Assembly (NCBI RefSeq): GCF_002953255.1
Contig: NZ_CP026498.1
Span: 9,621,605 to 9,685,604, forward strand
Reading direction: 5' to 3'
DNA: 64,000 bases
Source: Streptomyces sp. CB01881
GTDB taxonomy: Bacteria > Actinomycetota > Actinomycetes > Streptomycetales > Streptomycetaceae
The position numbers and the translations under genes were made by a program. Of the stretch, positions 1-8,492 are shown in pieces. Within the stretch, counting starts at the first letter, position 1. The number at the start of each line of letters is the position of its first letter. Below the pieces are notes generated by a model that made no database searches, had not been told where the DNA came from, and worked only from the letters and a program-made list of their open reading frames with translations.

Positions 1-1392
1 GGCGCGCATCGCCACCGGATCCTCGGCGGCGGCGATCTCGCGGCGGAAGACCACGTTGGCGGCCCCCTCGGCGCCCATCACCGCGATCTCGTTGGTGGGC
101 CAGGCGAAGGCCAGGTCGGCGCCTATCGAGCGGGAGTCCATCACGATGTACGCACCGCCGTAGGCCTTGCGCAGGACCAGTGAGATCCGTGGCACGGTGG
201 CGTTGCAGTAGGCGTAGAGCAGCTTGGCGCCGCGCCGGATGATGCCGTCGTGCTCCTGGTCCACGCCGGGCAGGAAGCCCGGCACGTCGACCAGGGTGAC
301 CAGCGGGATGTTGAACGAGTCGCAGAACTGGACGAACCGGGCGCCCTTCTCGCTGGCCCTGATGTCCAGCACGCCGGCCAGGGCGGCGGGCTGGTTGGCG
401 ACCAGGCCCACCACCCTGCCCTCCAGCCGGGCCAGCGCGCAGACCAGGTTGGGGGCGAAGGCGGCGTGCACCTCCAGGAACTCGCCGTCGTCGACGATCT
501 CCTCGATCACGGCCCGCACGTCGTAGGAGCGGTTGCCGTCGGCGGGCACCAGGTCGAGCAGGGCGCCGGACTCGCGGTCGGGCGGGTCCGCGGTGACCGC
601 CCGGGGCGGCAGCTCGCGGTTGTTGGAGGGCAGCAGGGAGAGCAGGTAGCGGACCTCGGCCAGGCAGGTCTCCTCGTCGTCGTAGACGAAGTGCGCGACG
701 CCGGAGGTTACGCCGTGCACGTCGGCACCGCCCAGGCCGTTCTGGGTGATCTGCTCGCCGGTCACCGCCTGGACGACGTCCGGGCCGGTGATGAACATCT
801 GCGAGGTCTCCCGCACCATGAACACCAGGTCGGTGAGGGCGGGGCTGTAGGCGGCCCCGCCCGCACACGGGCCGAGCATCACGCTGATCTGCGGGATGAC
901 CCCGGAGGCGGCGGTGTTGCGCCGGAAGATCCCGCCGTAGCCGGCGAGCGCCTGGACACCCTCCTGGATCCGGGCCCCGGCACCGTCGTTGAGCGAGACC
1001 AGCGGCGCCCCGGCGGCGATCGCGAGGTCCATCACCTTGTGGATCTTCTCGGCGTGCGCCTCGCCCAGCGCTCCCCCGAAGATCCGGAAGTCGTGGGCGT
1101 ACACGAAGACCGTGCGGCCCTCCACCGTGCCCCAGCCCGTCACGACGCCGTCGGTGTGCGGTTTCCTCGCCTCCAGGCCGAAGCCGCTCGCCCGGTGCCG
1201 CCGCAGGCCCTCGACCTCGGTGAAACTCCCCTTGTCCAGGAGGAGTTCGATGCGCTCCCGGGCGGTGAGCTTGCCGCGTGCGTGCTGTCGTTCGGTCGCC
1301 TCCCGGTCCGGTCCCTCCCGGACCAGTTCCTTCAGCGCGCCGAGTTGTGCCGTGCGTTCCGAGACGCTGCCGGAGACCTCCGTCGTCGGCAT
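1..1392 (-). CDS. Acyl-CoA carboxylase carboxyltransferase (beta) subunit, 3' end outside window
   Basis: Beta subunit of a biotin-dependent acyl-CoA carboxylase, which carries carboxyl from biotin to acetyl- or propionyl-CoA and so supplies malonyl-CoA type extenders. The ATG at 1392 follows GGAGGTGG; the frame is open to base 1, so the C-terminus (a few dozen residues by family length of about 530) is missing. Visible motifs: GRTVFVYAHDF, GAGARIQEG, GPCAGGAAYSP, DVPGFLPG and GGAYIVM. The Ile in GGAYIVM is the residue that separates S. coelicolor AccB-type (Ile) from PccB-type (Asp422) enzymes, which points to acetyl-CoA or broad use. Last gene seen in the polyketide operon, 49 bases after the SDR; carboxylase subunits such as JadN occur in angucycline clusters. 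Role in malonyl-CoA supply is inferred. Confidence 0.9.
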   Translation of the reverse strand, partial: MPTTEVSGSVSERTAQLGALKELVREGPDREATERQHARGKLTARERIELLLDKGSFTEVEGLRRHRASGFGLEARKPHTDGVVTGWGTVEGRTVFVYAHDFRIFGGALGEAHAEKIHKVMDLAIAAGAPLVSLNDGAGARIQEGVQALAGYGGIFRRNTAASGVIPQISVMLGPCAGGAAYSPALTDLVFMVRETSQMFITGPDVVQAVTGEQITQNGLGGADVHGVTSGVAHFVYDDEETCLAEVRYLLSLLPSNNRELPPRAVTADPPDRESGALLDLVPADGNRSYDVRAVIEEIVDDGEFLEVHAAFAPNLVCALARLEGRVVGLVANQPAALAGVLDIRASEKGARFVQFCDSFNIPLVTLVDVPGFLPGVDQEHDGIIRRGAKLLYAYCNATVPRISLVLRKAYGGAYIVMDSRSIGADLAFAWPTNEIAVMGAEGAANVVFRREIAAAEDPVAMRA

Positions 1393-1441
1393 GCCGGGCC
1401 ACCTCCAGTTCGTTCGGTTCGGTCGTCACCCTCGGGGCCGC

Positions 1442-2209
1442 TCAGCCCAGCAGGGTGCCGCCGGTGGCGTCGATGAAGGCGCCGGTGATCCAGCGGGCCT
1501 CGTCGGTGGCCAGGAAGGTGACCACGTCCGCGACGTCGCCGGCCTGGCCGACCCGCTTGAAGGCCGAGAGCTGCGCCATCTGCTCGACCGCCTCCGGGAT
1601 GCCGAAGACGGCGCCGCCGTTGTCGGTGATCCCGGGTGCGACGCTGTTGATGGTGATGCCGCGCGGGGCCAGCTGCCGGGCGAGGTGCAGGGTCAGCTGC
1701 TCGATCGCCCCCTTGGTCATCGCGTACGCGGTCTGGTCGGGGTTGGAGACCCTGGTCAGGCCGGACGAGATGTTGATGACCCGTCCGCCCTCGGGGATCT
1801 GCCCCAGCGCGCGCTGCACGATGAAGTACGGCGCCTTGGCGTTCACCGCGAAGAAGCGGTCGAACTCCTCCGGGGTGAGGTCCTCGGGGGCGACGCCGCT
1901 CGCGCTGGTCACCCCCGCGTTGTTGACCAGGATGTCGAGGGTCGTCCCGCCGGTCCGCTCCTTGAGGCCCTTCTCCAGGCCGAGGAAGAGCTCGTGCACG
2001 TCGCCGGGCACCCCCAGCTCGGCGCGGACCGCGAACCCGTGGCCGCCGTCCTTCTCGATCAGCTCGACGGTCTCCCCGGCCGCGGCCTCGTCGGCGGTGT
2101 AGTGCACGGCGACCAGCGCGCCCTCCCGGGCCAGCCGCACGGCGGTGGCGCGGCCGATGCCGCGGCTGGAGCCGGTGACGAGGGCGGTCTTTCCGATGAG
2201 CCTGCTCAT
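1442..2209 (-). CDS. SDR ketoreductase, LanV/CabV/PgaM-reductase-like
   Basis: Short-chain dehydrogenase of 255 residues, NADPH-dependent by family. The cofactor motif TGSSRGIG is at about residue 13, NNAG at about 97, and the catalytic Tyr/Lys lie in YAMTK. The ATG at 2209 follows GGAGAGG at good spacing. In angucycline clusters this position holds the reductase (LanV, CabV, or the C-terminal half of PgaM/UrdM) that reduces C6 of the angucyclinone after hydroxylation; that job is inferred from gene order. The gene is in the same frame as the oxygenase upstream (2333..3532), separated only by one TGA and 41 open codons, so it looks like the released half of a fused PgaM-type gene. Another reading is a generic 3-oxoacyl-ACP reductase. 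Confidence 0.88.
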   Translation of the reverse strand: MSRLIGKTALVTGSSRGIGRATAVRLAREGALVAVHYTADEAAAGETVELIEKDGGHGFAVRAELGVPGDVHELFLGLEKGLKERTGGTTLDILVNNAGVTSASGVAPEDLTPEEFDRFFAVNAKAPYFIVQRALGQIPEGGRVINISSGLTRVSNPDQTAYAMTKGAIEQLTLHLARQLAPRGITINSVAPGITDNGGAVFGIPEAVEQMAQLSAFKRVGQAGDVADVVTFLATDEARWITGAFIDATGGTLLG

Positions 2210-2230
2210 GGTGCCTCTCCTGGGTCGAAC

Positions 2231-2326
2231 TCGGTCGGGTGTGAAGTCGGATGGGTGTGAAGTAGGTCCGGTGTGAACCCGGATGGGGTTGGGATCGGTT
2301 GGGGTTGAGATCGGTGGGAACCGTTC
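2231..2326. repeat. Degenerate 16-bp tandem repeat in the oxygenase/SDR linker
   Basis: Six consecutive 16-base blocks start at 2231, 2247, 2263, 2279, 2295 and 2311. The first two, tcggtcgggtgtgaag and tcggatgggtgtgaag, differ at two positions; later copies drift. The array fills most of the gap between the two PgaM-like halves. Sixteen is not a multiple of three, yet the linker has no stop in the common frame. Confidence 0.75.
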
Positions 2327-2332
2327 GTGAGG

Positions 2333-3532
2333 TCAGGTGCCGTCGCTCGGTGGGCCGCCGTCCGGGGCGGCGGGCTCCGGGTGCCCGAGCCCGCTGATCG
2401 CGCGTGCCAGGTGGCGCCGGGCCGAGCCGATCTCCAGCAGTTCGCCGAAGACCGACCGCAGCCCGTCCACCTCCGGGCCGCCGAGCAGCAGCCGGGCCTG
2501 GGCCTGGATGTTGGTCAGCGTCGCGGCGCCGATCCGGTGGCGGGTCTCGTGGTAGCTGTCCAGCTGGCCGGCGCCGCCGGCCGCGGCGGGCCGGGCGACC
2601 TCCTCGGCGAGCTTGCACCCGAGGTCCGCGGCGTCCTGGAGGCCGAGGTTGAGCGCCTGCCCGCCGACCGGCATCTGCACGTGGGCCGCGTCGCCCGCGA
2701 GCAGGATCCGGCCCTTCACGTACCGGGTGGCCTGGCGCCCGGTGTTGTCGAAGGCGTTGAGCCAGACCGGCGTACCGGCGCCGATGTCCTCACCGGTCAC
2801 CGTGGCCCAGGCCGCGACCACCTCGTCCAGTCCCGGTGCGCCGGTGCGCCGTCCGGGCCGGCTGCCGTGGACGTGCACCATGACCCGGGTGGTGCCGTCG
2901 GGCCAGCGGAAGGCCGTGGCCAGCCCGTTCGGGTGCCGCTCGAACCGCCGGTTCGGCACGTCGATGCCCGCGAGGTCGGCCCGGAGCATCTCCAGGGCGC
3001 CGTCCTCGCCGTCCATCTCGAACCCGGCCAGCTGGCGCACGGTGCTCTGCTCGCCGTCGCAGCCGACCAGGTAGGAGGCGGTCAGGACGGCCGGCTTCGA
3101 GCCGAGTGCGATGAAGCCGGCCTCGACCCGGTCCGCGCGCGAGCGCAGGCCGGTCACCACGTGCCCCCGCCGCACCCGGGCGCCCAGCTCCGTCGCCCAG
3201 TCGTACAGGACGGCCTCCAGGTGCGCCTGCGGGCACTTCCACTGGCCGGCGTGGCGGTGGCCGGGGGCCGCCGCGGCCAGGTCCAGCGGCAGGCCGCCGA
3301 AGTGGCCCGGCCCGCCGCCCGGCAGGGGGCCGAGCCGCTCCAGCAGCCCGTGCCCGGCGAGGATCTCCATCGTGCGGGTGTGCAGCGTGGACGCCCGGGA
3401 CTCGGTGGCCGGCTCGGTGAGCTGCTCCAGCACGGTCACCCGCGCTCCGGCCAGGCGCAGCTCACCGGCGAGCAGGAGGCCGACGGGGCCGGCCCCGACC
3501 ACGATGACGTCGGTGTCCAGTGGGCCCGCCAC
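2333..3532 (-). CDS. FAD-dependent aromatic oxygenase, PgaM N-terminal half-like
   Basis: Class A flavin monooxygenase of 399 residues. It shows VGAGPVGLLLAGE (dinucleotide fold), a DG-type motif LVGCDGEQST and the second FAD motif LAGDAAHVQMPVGGQ. The GTG at 3532 overlaps the end of the aromatase gene. It is about 100 residues shorter than the other oxygenase here (493 residues) because the C-terminal thioredoxin-like domain is absent; PgaM-type oxygenases also lack it and have a fused SDR instead. A TGA at 2335-2333 (TGAC context) ends it, after which the frame is open straight into the SDR. Expected role: the second hydroxylation of an angucyclinone (C12/C12b region), inferred from the family and gene order. 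Confidence 0.88.
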   Translation of the reverse strand: MAGPLDTDVIVVGAGPVGLLLAGELRLAGARVTVLEQLTEPATESRASTLHTRTMEILAGHGLLERLGPLPGGGPGHFGGLPLDLAAAAPGHRHAGQWKCPQAHLEAVLYDWATELGARVRRGHVVTGLRSRADRVEAGFIALGSKPAVLTASYLVGCDGEQSTVRQLAGFEMDGEDGALEMLRADLAGIDVPNRRFERHPNGLATAFRWPDGTTRVMVHVHGSRPGRRTGAPGLDEVVAAWATVTGEDIGAGTPVWLNAFDNTGRQATRYVKGRILLAGDAAHVQMPVGGQALNLGLQDAADLGCKLAEEVARPAAAGGAGQLDSYHETRHRIGAATLTNIQAQARLLLGGPEVDGLRSVFGELLEIGSARRHLARAISGLGHPEPAAPDGGPPSDGT

Positions 3533-3534
3533 GG

Positions 3535-4473
3535 TCAGCGCCGCGCTTCCGCGTACTCCTTGGCGTGGTTCAGCGTGGCGCGGCTGTTGTTGCCGAGCGC
3601 CTCGCGGATGAACCGGCGCGCCTCGGGGACGCCCGCCTCCGGGCCGAGCACCTTGCCGATGTTCGCGGCGTCGAGCACGACGGTGTGCTGGGAGGTGGCG
3701 GTGGTGACGCCGTCCGGGCCCTCCTCGAAGGTCCAGTAGCCGGTGTGCAGGGCCAGCAGTGCGGGCAGCGTGGTCTGCTTGTAGGCGATCTTGCGGTGCG
3801 GGAAGCAGACCCGGACCGACTCGGTGGTGTGGGTCGAGCCGTCCTTGGTCAGGGTGTCCATCCGCAGGGTCTGGAGGCCCGGGGTGTCCTCGATGAGCTC
3901 GACCTTGTCGACGTGCGGCAGCCGCTCCGTCCACAGCTGCGCCTCGTTGACGAAGTCGAAGAGGTCCTGGGCCGCGCCCTCCACCCGGACGCTGTCCTCG
4001 AAGGAGAGGCTGAGCTCGGCGTCGTGCGCCGACAGCTCCAGGTTGGCCTTCAGGCCCGGGAGTTCGGCCCGGCTGTTGCGGTCCACCGCCGCGTCGATCC
4101 AGCTCAGGCCCTCGGGGTTGTCGTCGATCGCGCGGTAGGTGTGCAGCAGGCGCACCCGGGTCTCCCGCTCGCCGAGCGGTTCGATGATCCAGGTGCCGGT
4201 CATCTCGGCCACCGGCGGCGCCGGGACCTCCTGCCAGAACCGGATGCGCAGCGCGTCCGGGTCCAGCGTCCGCCGCGAACTCCAGTTCTTGGCCTCGCCG
4301 TTGGCGGTGGCCCAGATCCGGATGCGCTCCTCGTTCCCGTCGCGTTCGAGGTAGTCGACGTAGACGGACGGCGGGAAGAGCCGGGGCCAGTTCTCGACTT
4401 CGGCGAGCAGCCGGTAGACGTCGACGGCGTCCGCCTGCACGGTGATCTCGTGTTCGACCTCGCGGGTCGTCAT
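3535..4473 (-). CDS. Didomain polyketide aromatase/cyclase (ActVII/PgaL-like)
   Basis: 312 residues made of two START/Bet v1-like (SRPBCC) modules, about 1-150 and 155-312. The second has the typical polyketide-cyclase opening (SVRVEGAAQDLFDFV) and a WTERLPHV stretch; the first opens with a matching VQADAVDVYRLLAEVENWP. Didomain enzymes of this length act on C9-reduced chains made with an ActIII-type ketoreductase and aromatise the first ring, which fits the ketoreductase gene directly upstream. The ATG at 4473 is 57 bases after the ketoreductase stop, and the stop is 3 bases before the oxygenase GTG. Confidence 0.92.
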   Translation of the reverse strand: MTTREVEHEITVQADAVDVYRLLAEVENWPRLFPPSVYVDYLERDGNEERIRIWATANGEAKNWSSRRTLDPDALRIRFWQEVPAPPVAEMTGTWIIEPLGERETRVRLLHTYRAIDDNPEGLSWIDAAVDRNSRAELPGLKANLELSAHDAELSLSFEDSVRVEGAAQDLFDFVNEAQLWTERLPHVDKVELIEDTPGLQTLRMDTLTKDGSTHTTESVRVCFPHRKIAYKQTTLPALLALHTGYWTFEEGPDGVTTATSQHTVVLDAANIGKVLGPEAGVPEARRFIREALGNNSRATLNHAKEYAEARR

Positions 4474-4530
4474 GGTCGCAGCTCCGATCGGTGGTGGAGG
4501 AAGGGCGGTTGGGGCCGGGAGGCCGGCCGG

Positions 4531-5316
4531 TCAGAAGTTGCCGAGGCCGCCGCAGACGTTGAGCGCCTGGGAGGTGATGGAGGCGGCGGTGTCGGAGGCG
4601 AGGTAGCCGACCAGGCCGGCGACCTCCTCGGGCGAGGAGTAGCGGCCGAGCGGGATCTTGGCCTCGAACTTCGCCAGGATCGCCTCCTCGCTGGTGTCGT
4701 AGGCCGTCGCGTAGCCCTGGCGCACCCGCTGGGCCATCGGCGTCTCCACGTAGCCGGGGCAGACGGCGTTGACGGTGATCCCGGTGGGGGCCAGCTCGTT
4801 CCCGAGCGCCTTGGTGAAGCCGACGACGCCGTGCTTGGAGGCCGAGTACGGGGCGCCCAGCACCACGCCCTGCTTTCCGGCGGTGGAGGCGATGTTGATG
4901 ATCCGTCCGCGGCTCTTCTCCCGCAGGCCGCCGGCGTTCAGCACCTCCCGGGTGACCCGGAAGACGCTGTTCAGGTTGGTCTCGATCACGTCGTACCACA
5001 GCTCGTCGGGGATGTCCGCGGTCACGCCGCCGCCGCTGCGCCCGGCGTTGTTGACGAGCACGTCGATGGTGCCGAAGCGGTCGACGGCCGCCTGGACGAA
5101 CGACCTGACCTCCTCGTCGCTGCGGATGTCGACGGCGGCGCCCTCGACCTCCAGGCCCTCGGCGCGCAGCTCCTTGACGGTCGCCGCCACGTTCTCGGCG
5201 TTGCGGGCGCCGATGAACACCCGATGGTCCTGGCCGGCCAGCTGCCGGGCGACCGCCAGGCCTATCCCGCTGGTCGCACCGGTCACCAGGGCGACCCGTC
5301 CGCCGTTCGCTGTCAT
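4531..5316 (-). CDS. Type II polyketide C9 ketoreductase (ActIII/PgaD-like)
   Basis: 261 residues, the exact length of ActIII, alignable without gaps at the active site: TGATSGIG at 12-19, NNAG at 89-92, Ser144, Tyr157 and Lys161 (YSASK). It reduces the C9 carbonyl of the ACP-bound poly-beta-ketone with NADPH. ActIII carries Pro-Gly-Gly at 94-96, linked to hydride stereocontrol; here residue 94 is Ser (SGG). The gene lies between ACP and aromatase in the usual angucycline order, 12 bases after the ACP stop. Confidence 0.95.
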   Translation of the reverse strand: MTANGGRVALVTGATSGIGLAVARQLAGQDHRVFIGARNAENVAATVKELRAEGLEVEGAAVDIRSDEEVRSFVQAAVDRFGTIDVLVNNAGRSGGGVTADIPDELWYDVIETNLNSVFRVTREVLNAGGLREKSRGRIINIASTAGKQGVVLGAPYSASKHGVVGFTKALGNELAPTGITVNAVCPGYVETPMAQRVRQGYATAYDTSEEAILAKFEAKIPLGRYSSPEEVAGLVGYLASDTAASITSQALNVCGGLGNF

Positions 5317-5328
5317 TTGCCGTGCTCC

Positions 5329-5601
5329 TCAGGCGTTCGACGCAGCGGAGAGCTGCGTGTTGACGGTGTCGATGAGACCCCGGGGGGTGGCGGCGTCGGC
5401 CACGGCGGAGTCGTCGAGCGAGATGTCGTACTCGCGCTCGATGCGGCCGCTGGTCTCCAGCAGCGCGAGGGAGTCGTAGCCGAGGGCCGTGAACTCGGTG
5501 TCGATGATGTCGCCGGTCAGGTCGACGCCGTCTTCGGCGCCGGCCCCCTCCAGCAGGATGCGCCGGAGGTCGTCGAGGGTGAACGGACTGCTGGTGGGCA
5601 T
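5329..5601 (-). CDS. Type II PKS acyl carrier protein
   Basis: 90-residue acyl carrier protein holding the growing poly-beta-ketone on a phosphopantetheine arm. The arm attaches to Ser44 in GYDSLALL. The ATG at 5601 follows GAAAGG and gives the normal ACP length; an earlier in-frame start would add 17 Pro/Thr-rich residues and is rejected. It sits between chain length factor and ketoreductase, as in nearly every reducing aromatic PKS cluster. Confidence 0.95.
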   Translation of the reverse strand: MPTSSPFTLDDLRRILLEGAGAEDGVDLTGDIIDTEFTALGYDSLALLETSGRIEREYDISLDDSAVADAATPRGLIDTVNTQLSAASNA

Positions 5602-5669
5602 GGACGGGCCTTTCGTGAGTGGGGGTGTTGTCGGGGCGGGCCCGGGGCGCACGGGGCCGGGCCGAGGTC

Positions 5670-6890
5670 TCAGCGGCCGGCGGCGCGGACGACCAGGGCC
5701 GAGTTGAACCCGCCCTGGCCGCGGGCCAGCACCAGCGCGGTGCGCACCGGCGCGGGGCGCGGGGCACCGACGACCAGGTCGATGTCGTAGGCGTCGGCCG
5801 GGGAGGTGCCGATGGTCGGCGGGACGACCCCGTCGCGGATGCTCAGCAGCGCGGCGGCGACGTCCAGGGGTGCGGCGCCCGAGTAGAGGCGCCCGGTCAT
5901 GGTCTTGGGGGCCGTCACCGGGACCCCGTGCGGCCCGAAGGTCCTGGTGATCGCCTCGGCCTCGACGCGGTCGAGCTCGGGGACCGCGGCGGCGTCCGCG
6001 AAGACCACGTCCACCTCCGCGGGGCCGATCCCGGCGTCCCGGAGCGCCTCCCCGATCGCCCGCTCGATGCCCGGCGCCCGCCCGCTGCCCGGCTTGGGGT
6101 CCATCGTGGCGGCGTGCCCGGCGAGCTCGCCGTAGATCTTCCCGGCGCCGCGGGCCCGCGCGTGGCCGGCGTCCTCGACGACCAGCAGCGCGCCGCCCTC
6201 GCCGGGGACGTGGCCGCGGGCGGCGGGATCGAAGGGCAGGTAGGCGCGTTCGGCGTCCTCACCGGTGGCCAGTCGGCCGCTCGCCAGCTGGGCCACCCAC
6301 CCCCAGGAGCAGATCGACGCGTCGACGGCGCCGGCCACCACCAGCGAGGTGCCCTTGCGGACCTGGCGCCGGGCGTGGGCGAGGGCGTCGAGGCCGCCGG
6401 CCTGGTCGCTGATGACGACGCTGCTGGGGCCCTTCATCCCGTGCCGGATGGAGATCTGGCCGCTGTTGACGGCGTAGAACCAGGCGAAGGACTGGTACGC
6501 GGAGACGTACCGGCCGCCCTTGCTCCACAGCTCCTTGAGCTCGTTCTGCCCGAACTCGAAGCCGCCGGAGTGGCTGGCCGTGATCACCCCGGCCTGGTAG
6601 TCGGCCAGTTCCGCGGGGTCGATCCCGGCGTCCGCCAGCGACCAGTCGGCGCTGACCAGGGCCAGCTGGGTCATCCGGTCGGTCTGGAGCAGCAGCCTGC
6701 CGGGCAGGTGGTCCCGGGCGGTGAATCCGCCGATCTCGCCGGCGAGCCGTGACGGGTAGTCCGTGGGGTCGAAGCGGGTGATGCGTCCGATGCCGCTGCG
6801 CCCTTCGAGCGTCGCCGCCCAGTACTCCTCCAGCCCGAGGCCGTTGGGGGCGACGATGCCGAGCCCGGTCACCACCGGGCGGGCCGTCAC
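5670..6890 (-). CDS. Ketosynthase beta / chain length factor
   Basis: 406 residues. Partner of KS-alpha in the heterodimer that extends the chain and sets its length. The cysteine of real ketosynthases is replaced by Gln163 in VISDQAGG, the hallmark of chain length factors. It starts at GTG 6890, whose last two bases plus the next A form the KS-alpha TGA (GTGA overlap), so translation of the two subunits is probably coupled. Chain length cannot be read safely by eye; a decaketide is expected from the angucycline context. Confidence 0.95.
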   Translation of the reverse strand: MTARPVVTGLGIVAPNGLGLEEYWAATLEGRSGIGRITRFDPTDYPSRLAGEIGGFTARDHLPGRLLLQTDRMTQLALVSADWSLADAGIDPAELADYQAGVITASHSGGFEFGQNELKELWSKGGRYVSAYQSFAWFYAVNSGQISIRHGMKGPSSVVISDQAGGLDALAHARRQVRKGTSLVVAGAVDASICSWGWVAQLASGRLATGEDAERAYLPFDPAARGHVPGEGGALLVVEDAGHARARGAGKIYGELAGHAATMDPKPGSGRAPGIERAIGEALRDAGIGPAEVDVVFADAAAVPELDRVEAEAITRTFGPHGVPVTAPKTMTGRLYSGAAPLDVAAALLSIRDGVVPPTIGTSPADAYDIDLVVGAPRPAPVRTALVLARGQGGFNSALVVRAAGR

Positions 6891-8167
6891 CGGGCGCTCC
6901 GGTCGGGCCGGGCGAGCACCACGGCGCTCTGGAACCCGCCGAAACCGCTGCCGACCGAGAGCACCGCGTCGGTGCGCCAGTCGCGGGCGGTCAGCGGCAC
7001 GTAGTCGAGGTCGCACTCCGGGTCGGGGTTGTGCAGGTTGGCCGTGGGCGGCACCACGCCGTGCTCCATCGCCAGGACGGAGGCCGCGATCTCGATCGAC
7101 CCGATGGCGCCCAGCGAGTGACCCACCATCGACTTGATCGAGCTGACGGGCGTGCGGTAGGCGTGCTCGCCCAGGCTGCGCTTGAAGGCGGCGGTCTCGT
7201 GCCGGTCGTTCTGCTTGGTGCCGGAGCCGTGCGCGTTGACGTAGTCGATCTCGTCGGGGCCGAGCCGGGCCTCGTCGAGCGCCACCCGGATCGCCTCGGC
7301 CATCTCGGCGCCGTCCGGGCGCAGTCCGGTCATGTGGAAGGCGTTGGACCTGGTCGCGTAGCCGGCCACCTCGGCGTAGACGTGGGCGCCCCTGCGGCGT
7401 GCGCTCTCCAGCTCCTCCAGGACGAAGACGGCCGCCCCCTCCCCGAGGACGAACCCGGTGCGGCTGGCGTCGAAGGGCCGTGAGGCGTGCTCCGGGTCGT
7501 CGTTGCGCGCGGTGGTGGCCTTGATCGCGTCGAAGCAGGCGACGGTGATGGGCGAGATCGGGGCGTCGCTCGCCCCGGCCACCACCACGTCGGCGGCCCC
7601 GTCCCTGATCAGGTCGGTCGCGTAGCCGACGGCGTCGATGCCGGAGGTGCACCCGGTGGACACGACGGTGCCGGGACCCTCCGCGCCGACGGCCCAGGCG
7701 ACCTCGGTCGCGAACGAGCTGGGCACCAGGTAGTTGTACAGGTGGGGTACGGCGTACTCGTGGTCGACGAGGTCGAGGCGGCCGCCGTCGCTGACCGCGC
7801 GGTACTCCTGGTCGAGTCCGGTGGTCGCGCCGACGGCGCTGCCGATGGCCACGCCGATGCGGTGCGGGTCCAGGGCGGCGAAGTCCAGTCCGCTGTCGGC
7901 GACCGCCTCCCGGGCGGTGACCACCGCGAACTGGGCGGCGCGGTCCATCCGGCGGATCTCCTGCGGGGAGAGCCCGGACAGTTCGGCGTCGAAGTCCGCC
8001 TCGGCCGCGATCTGGGAGCGGAACGGCGAGGGGTCGAAGAAGGAGATCCGCCGGGTCGCGGTGCGTCCGTCGGTCAGCAGCTGCCAGAAGTCCTTGGCCC
8101 CGATGCCGCCCGGGGCGGTGACGCCGACTCCGGTGATGACGACCCGGCGGCCGGGCGGGCGGCTCAC
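6887..8167 (-). CDS. Ketosynthase alpha of minimal type II PKS
   Basis: 426 residues. Condensing subunit that joins malonyl units on the ACP. Catalytic Cys173 lies in STGCTSGID, with His residues in NAHGSGTKQND and MVGHSLGAIGS completing the Cys-His-His set. It starts at GTG 8167, overlapping the cyclase stop as GTGA, and ends overlapping the chain length factor start. The chain of cyclase, KS-alpha and CLF with overlapping stops and starts suggests coupled translation of the core enzymes. Confidence 0.96.
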   Translation of the reverse strand: MSRPPGRRVVITGVGVTAPGGIGAKDFWQLLTDGRTATRRISFFDPSPFRSQIAAEADFDAELSGLSPQEIRRMDRAAQFAVVTAREAVADSGLDFAALDPHRIGVAIGSAVGATTGLDQEYRAVSDGGRLDLVDHEYAVPHLYNYLVPSSFATEVAWAVGAEGPGTVVSTGCTSGIDAVGYATDLIRDGAADVVVAGASDAPISPITVACFDAIKATTARNDDPEHASRPFDASRTGFVLGEGAAVFVLEELESARRRGAHVYAEVAGYATRSNAFHMTGLRPDGAEMAEAIRVALDEARLGPDEIDYVNAHGSGTKQNDRHETAAFKRSLGEHAYRTPVSSIKSMVGHSLGAIGSIEIAASVLAMEHGVVPPTANLHNPDPECDLDYVPLTARDWRTDAVLSVGSGFGGFQSAVVLARPDRSAR

Positions 8168-8490
8168 GACGCGCTCCAGTGGTAGAAGCGGCGGGCCATC
8201 GCGTCGGCCGGGGAGCGCCAGGTGGCGGGGTCGTAGGCCTCGATGTGCGGTTTGAGGTCCTCGCTGATCCGGACGAACCGGGGGTCGGTCCTGGCGCTCT
8301 GGATGCGCCCTCCGCCGTCCTCGCCGTCGAAGTCCTGGAGGTGGAAGTAGAGGCCCCGGTACGAGAAGAGCTCGCGGCGGCGGGTGCCCATGAGGTGCGG
8401 CGTCTGCCCGGAGTCGAAGGCTCGGAAGAGCTCCGCGACCTCCTCGGCGGAGCCCGGTTCCATGCGGGCGACGATCAGTGTGCTGTACAT
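8164..8490 (-). CDS. TcmI-family polyketide cyclase (PgaF-like)
   Basis: 108-residue ferredoxin-fold cyclase of the TcmI/SchA-CurD family, which closes later rings of aromatic polyketides. Features: start MYSTLIVARMEPG, a central RRELFSYRGLYFHLQDF segment and the C-terminal MARRFYHW typical of the family. The ATG at 8490 is 2 bases after the oxygenase stop. In pga/lan/jad clusters the gene between oxygenase E and KS-alpha closes the angular ring; that role is inferred from position. Confidence 0.93.
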   Translation of the reverse strand: MYSTLIVARMEPGSAEEVAELFRAFDSGQTPHLMGTRRRELFSYRGLYFHLQDFDGEDGGGRIQSARTDPRFVRISEDLKPHIEAYDPATWRSPADAMARRFYHWSAS

Positions 8491-8492
8491 CT

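Noticed and set aside
2333..5767. One continuous minus-strand frame of 1144 codons covering oxygenase, aromatase, ketoreductase and ACP
   Set aside because: Only the last 399 codons read as a protein family; upstream the frame gives Arg/Pro-rich nonsense while real genes with ribosome sites lie in other frames.
3520..5790. 756-codon plus-strand frame across the PKS genes
   Set aside because: Antisense of conserved PKS enzymes; composition biased to Val/Gly/Asp/Arg and no motif.
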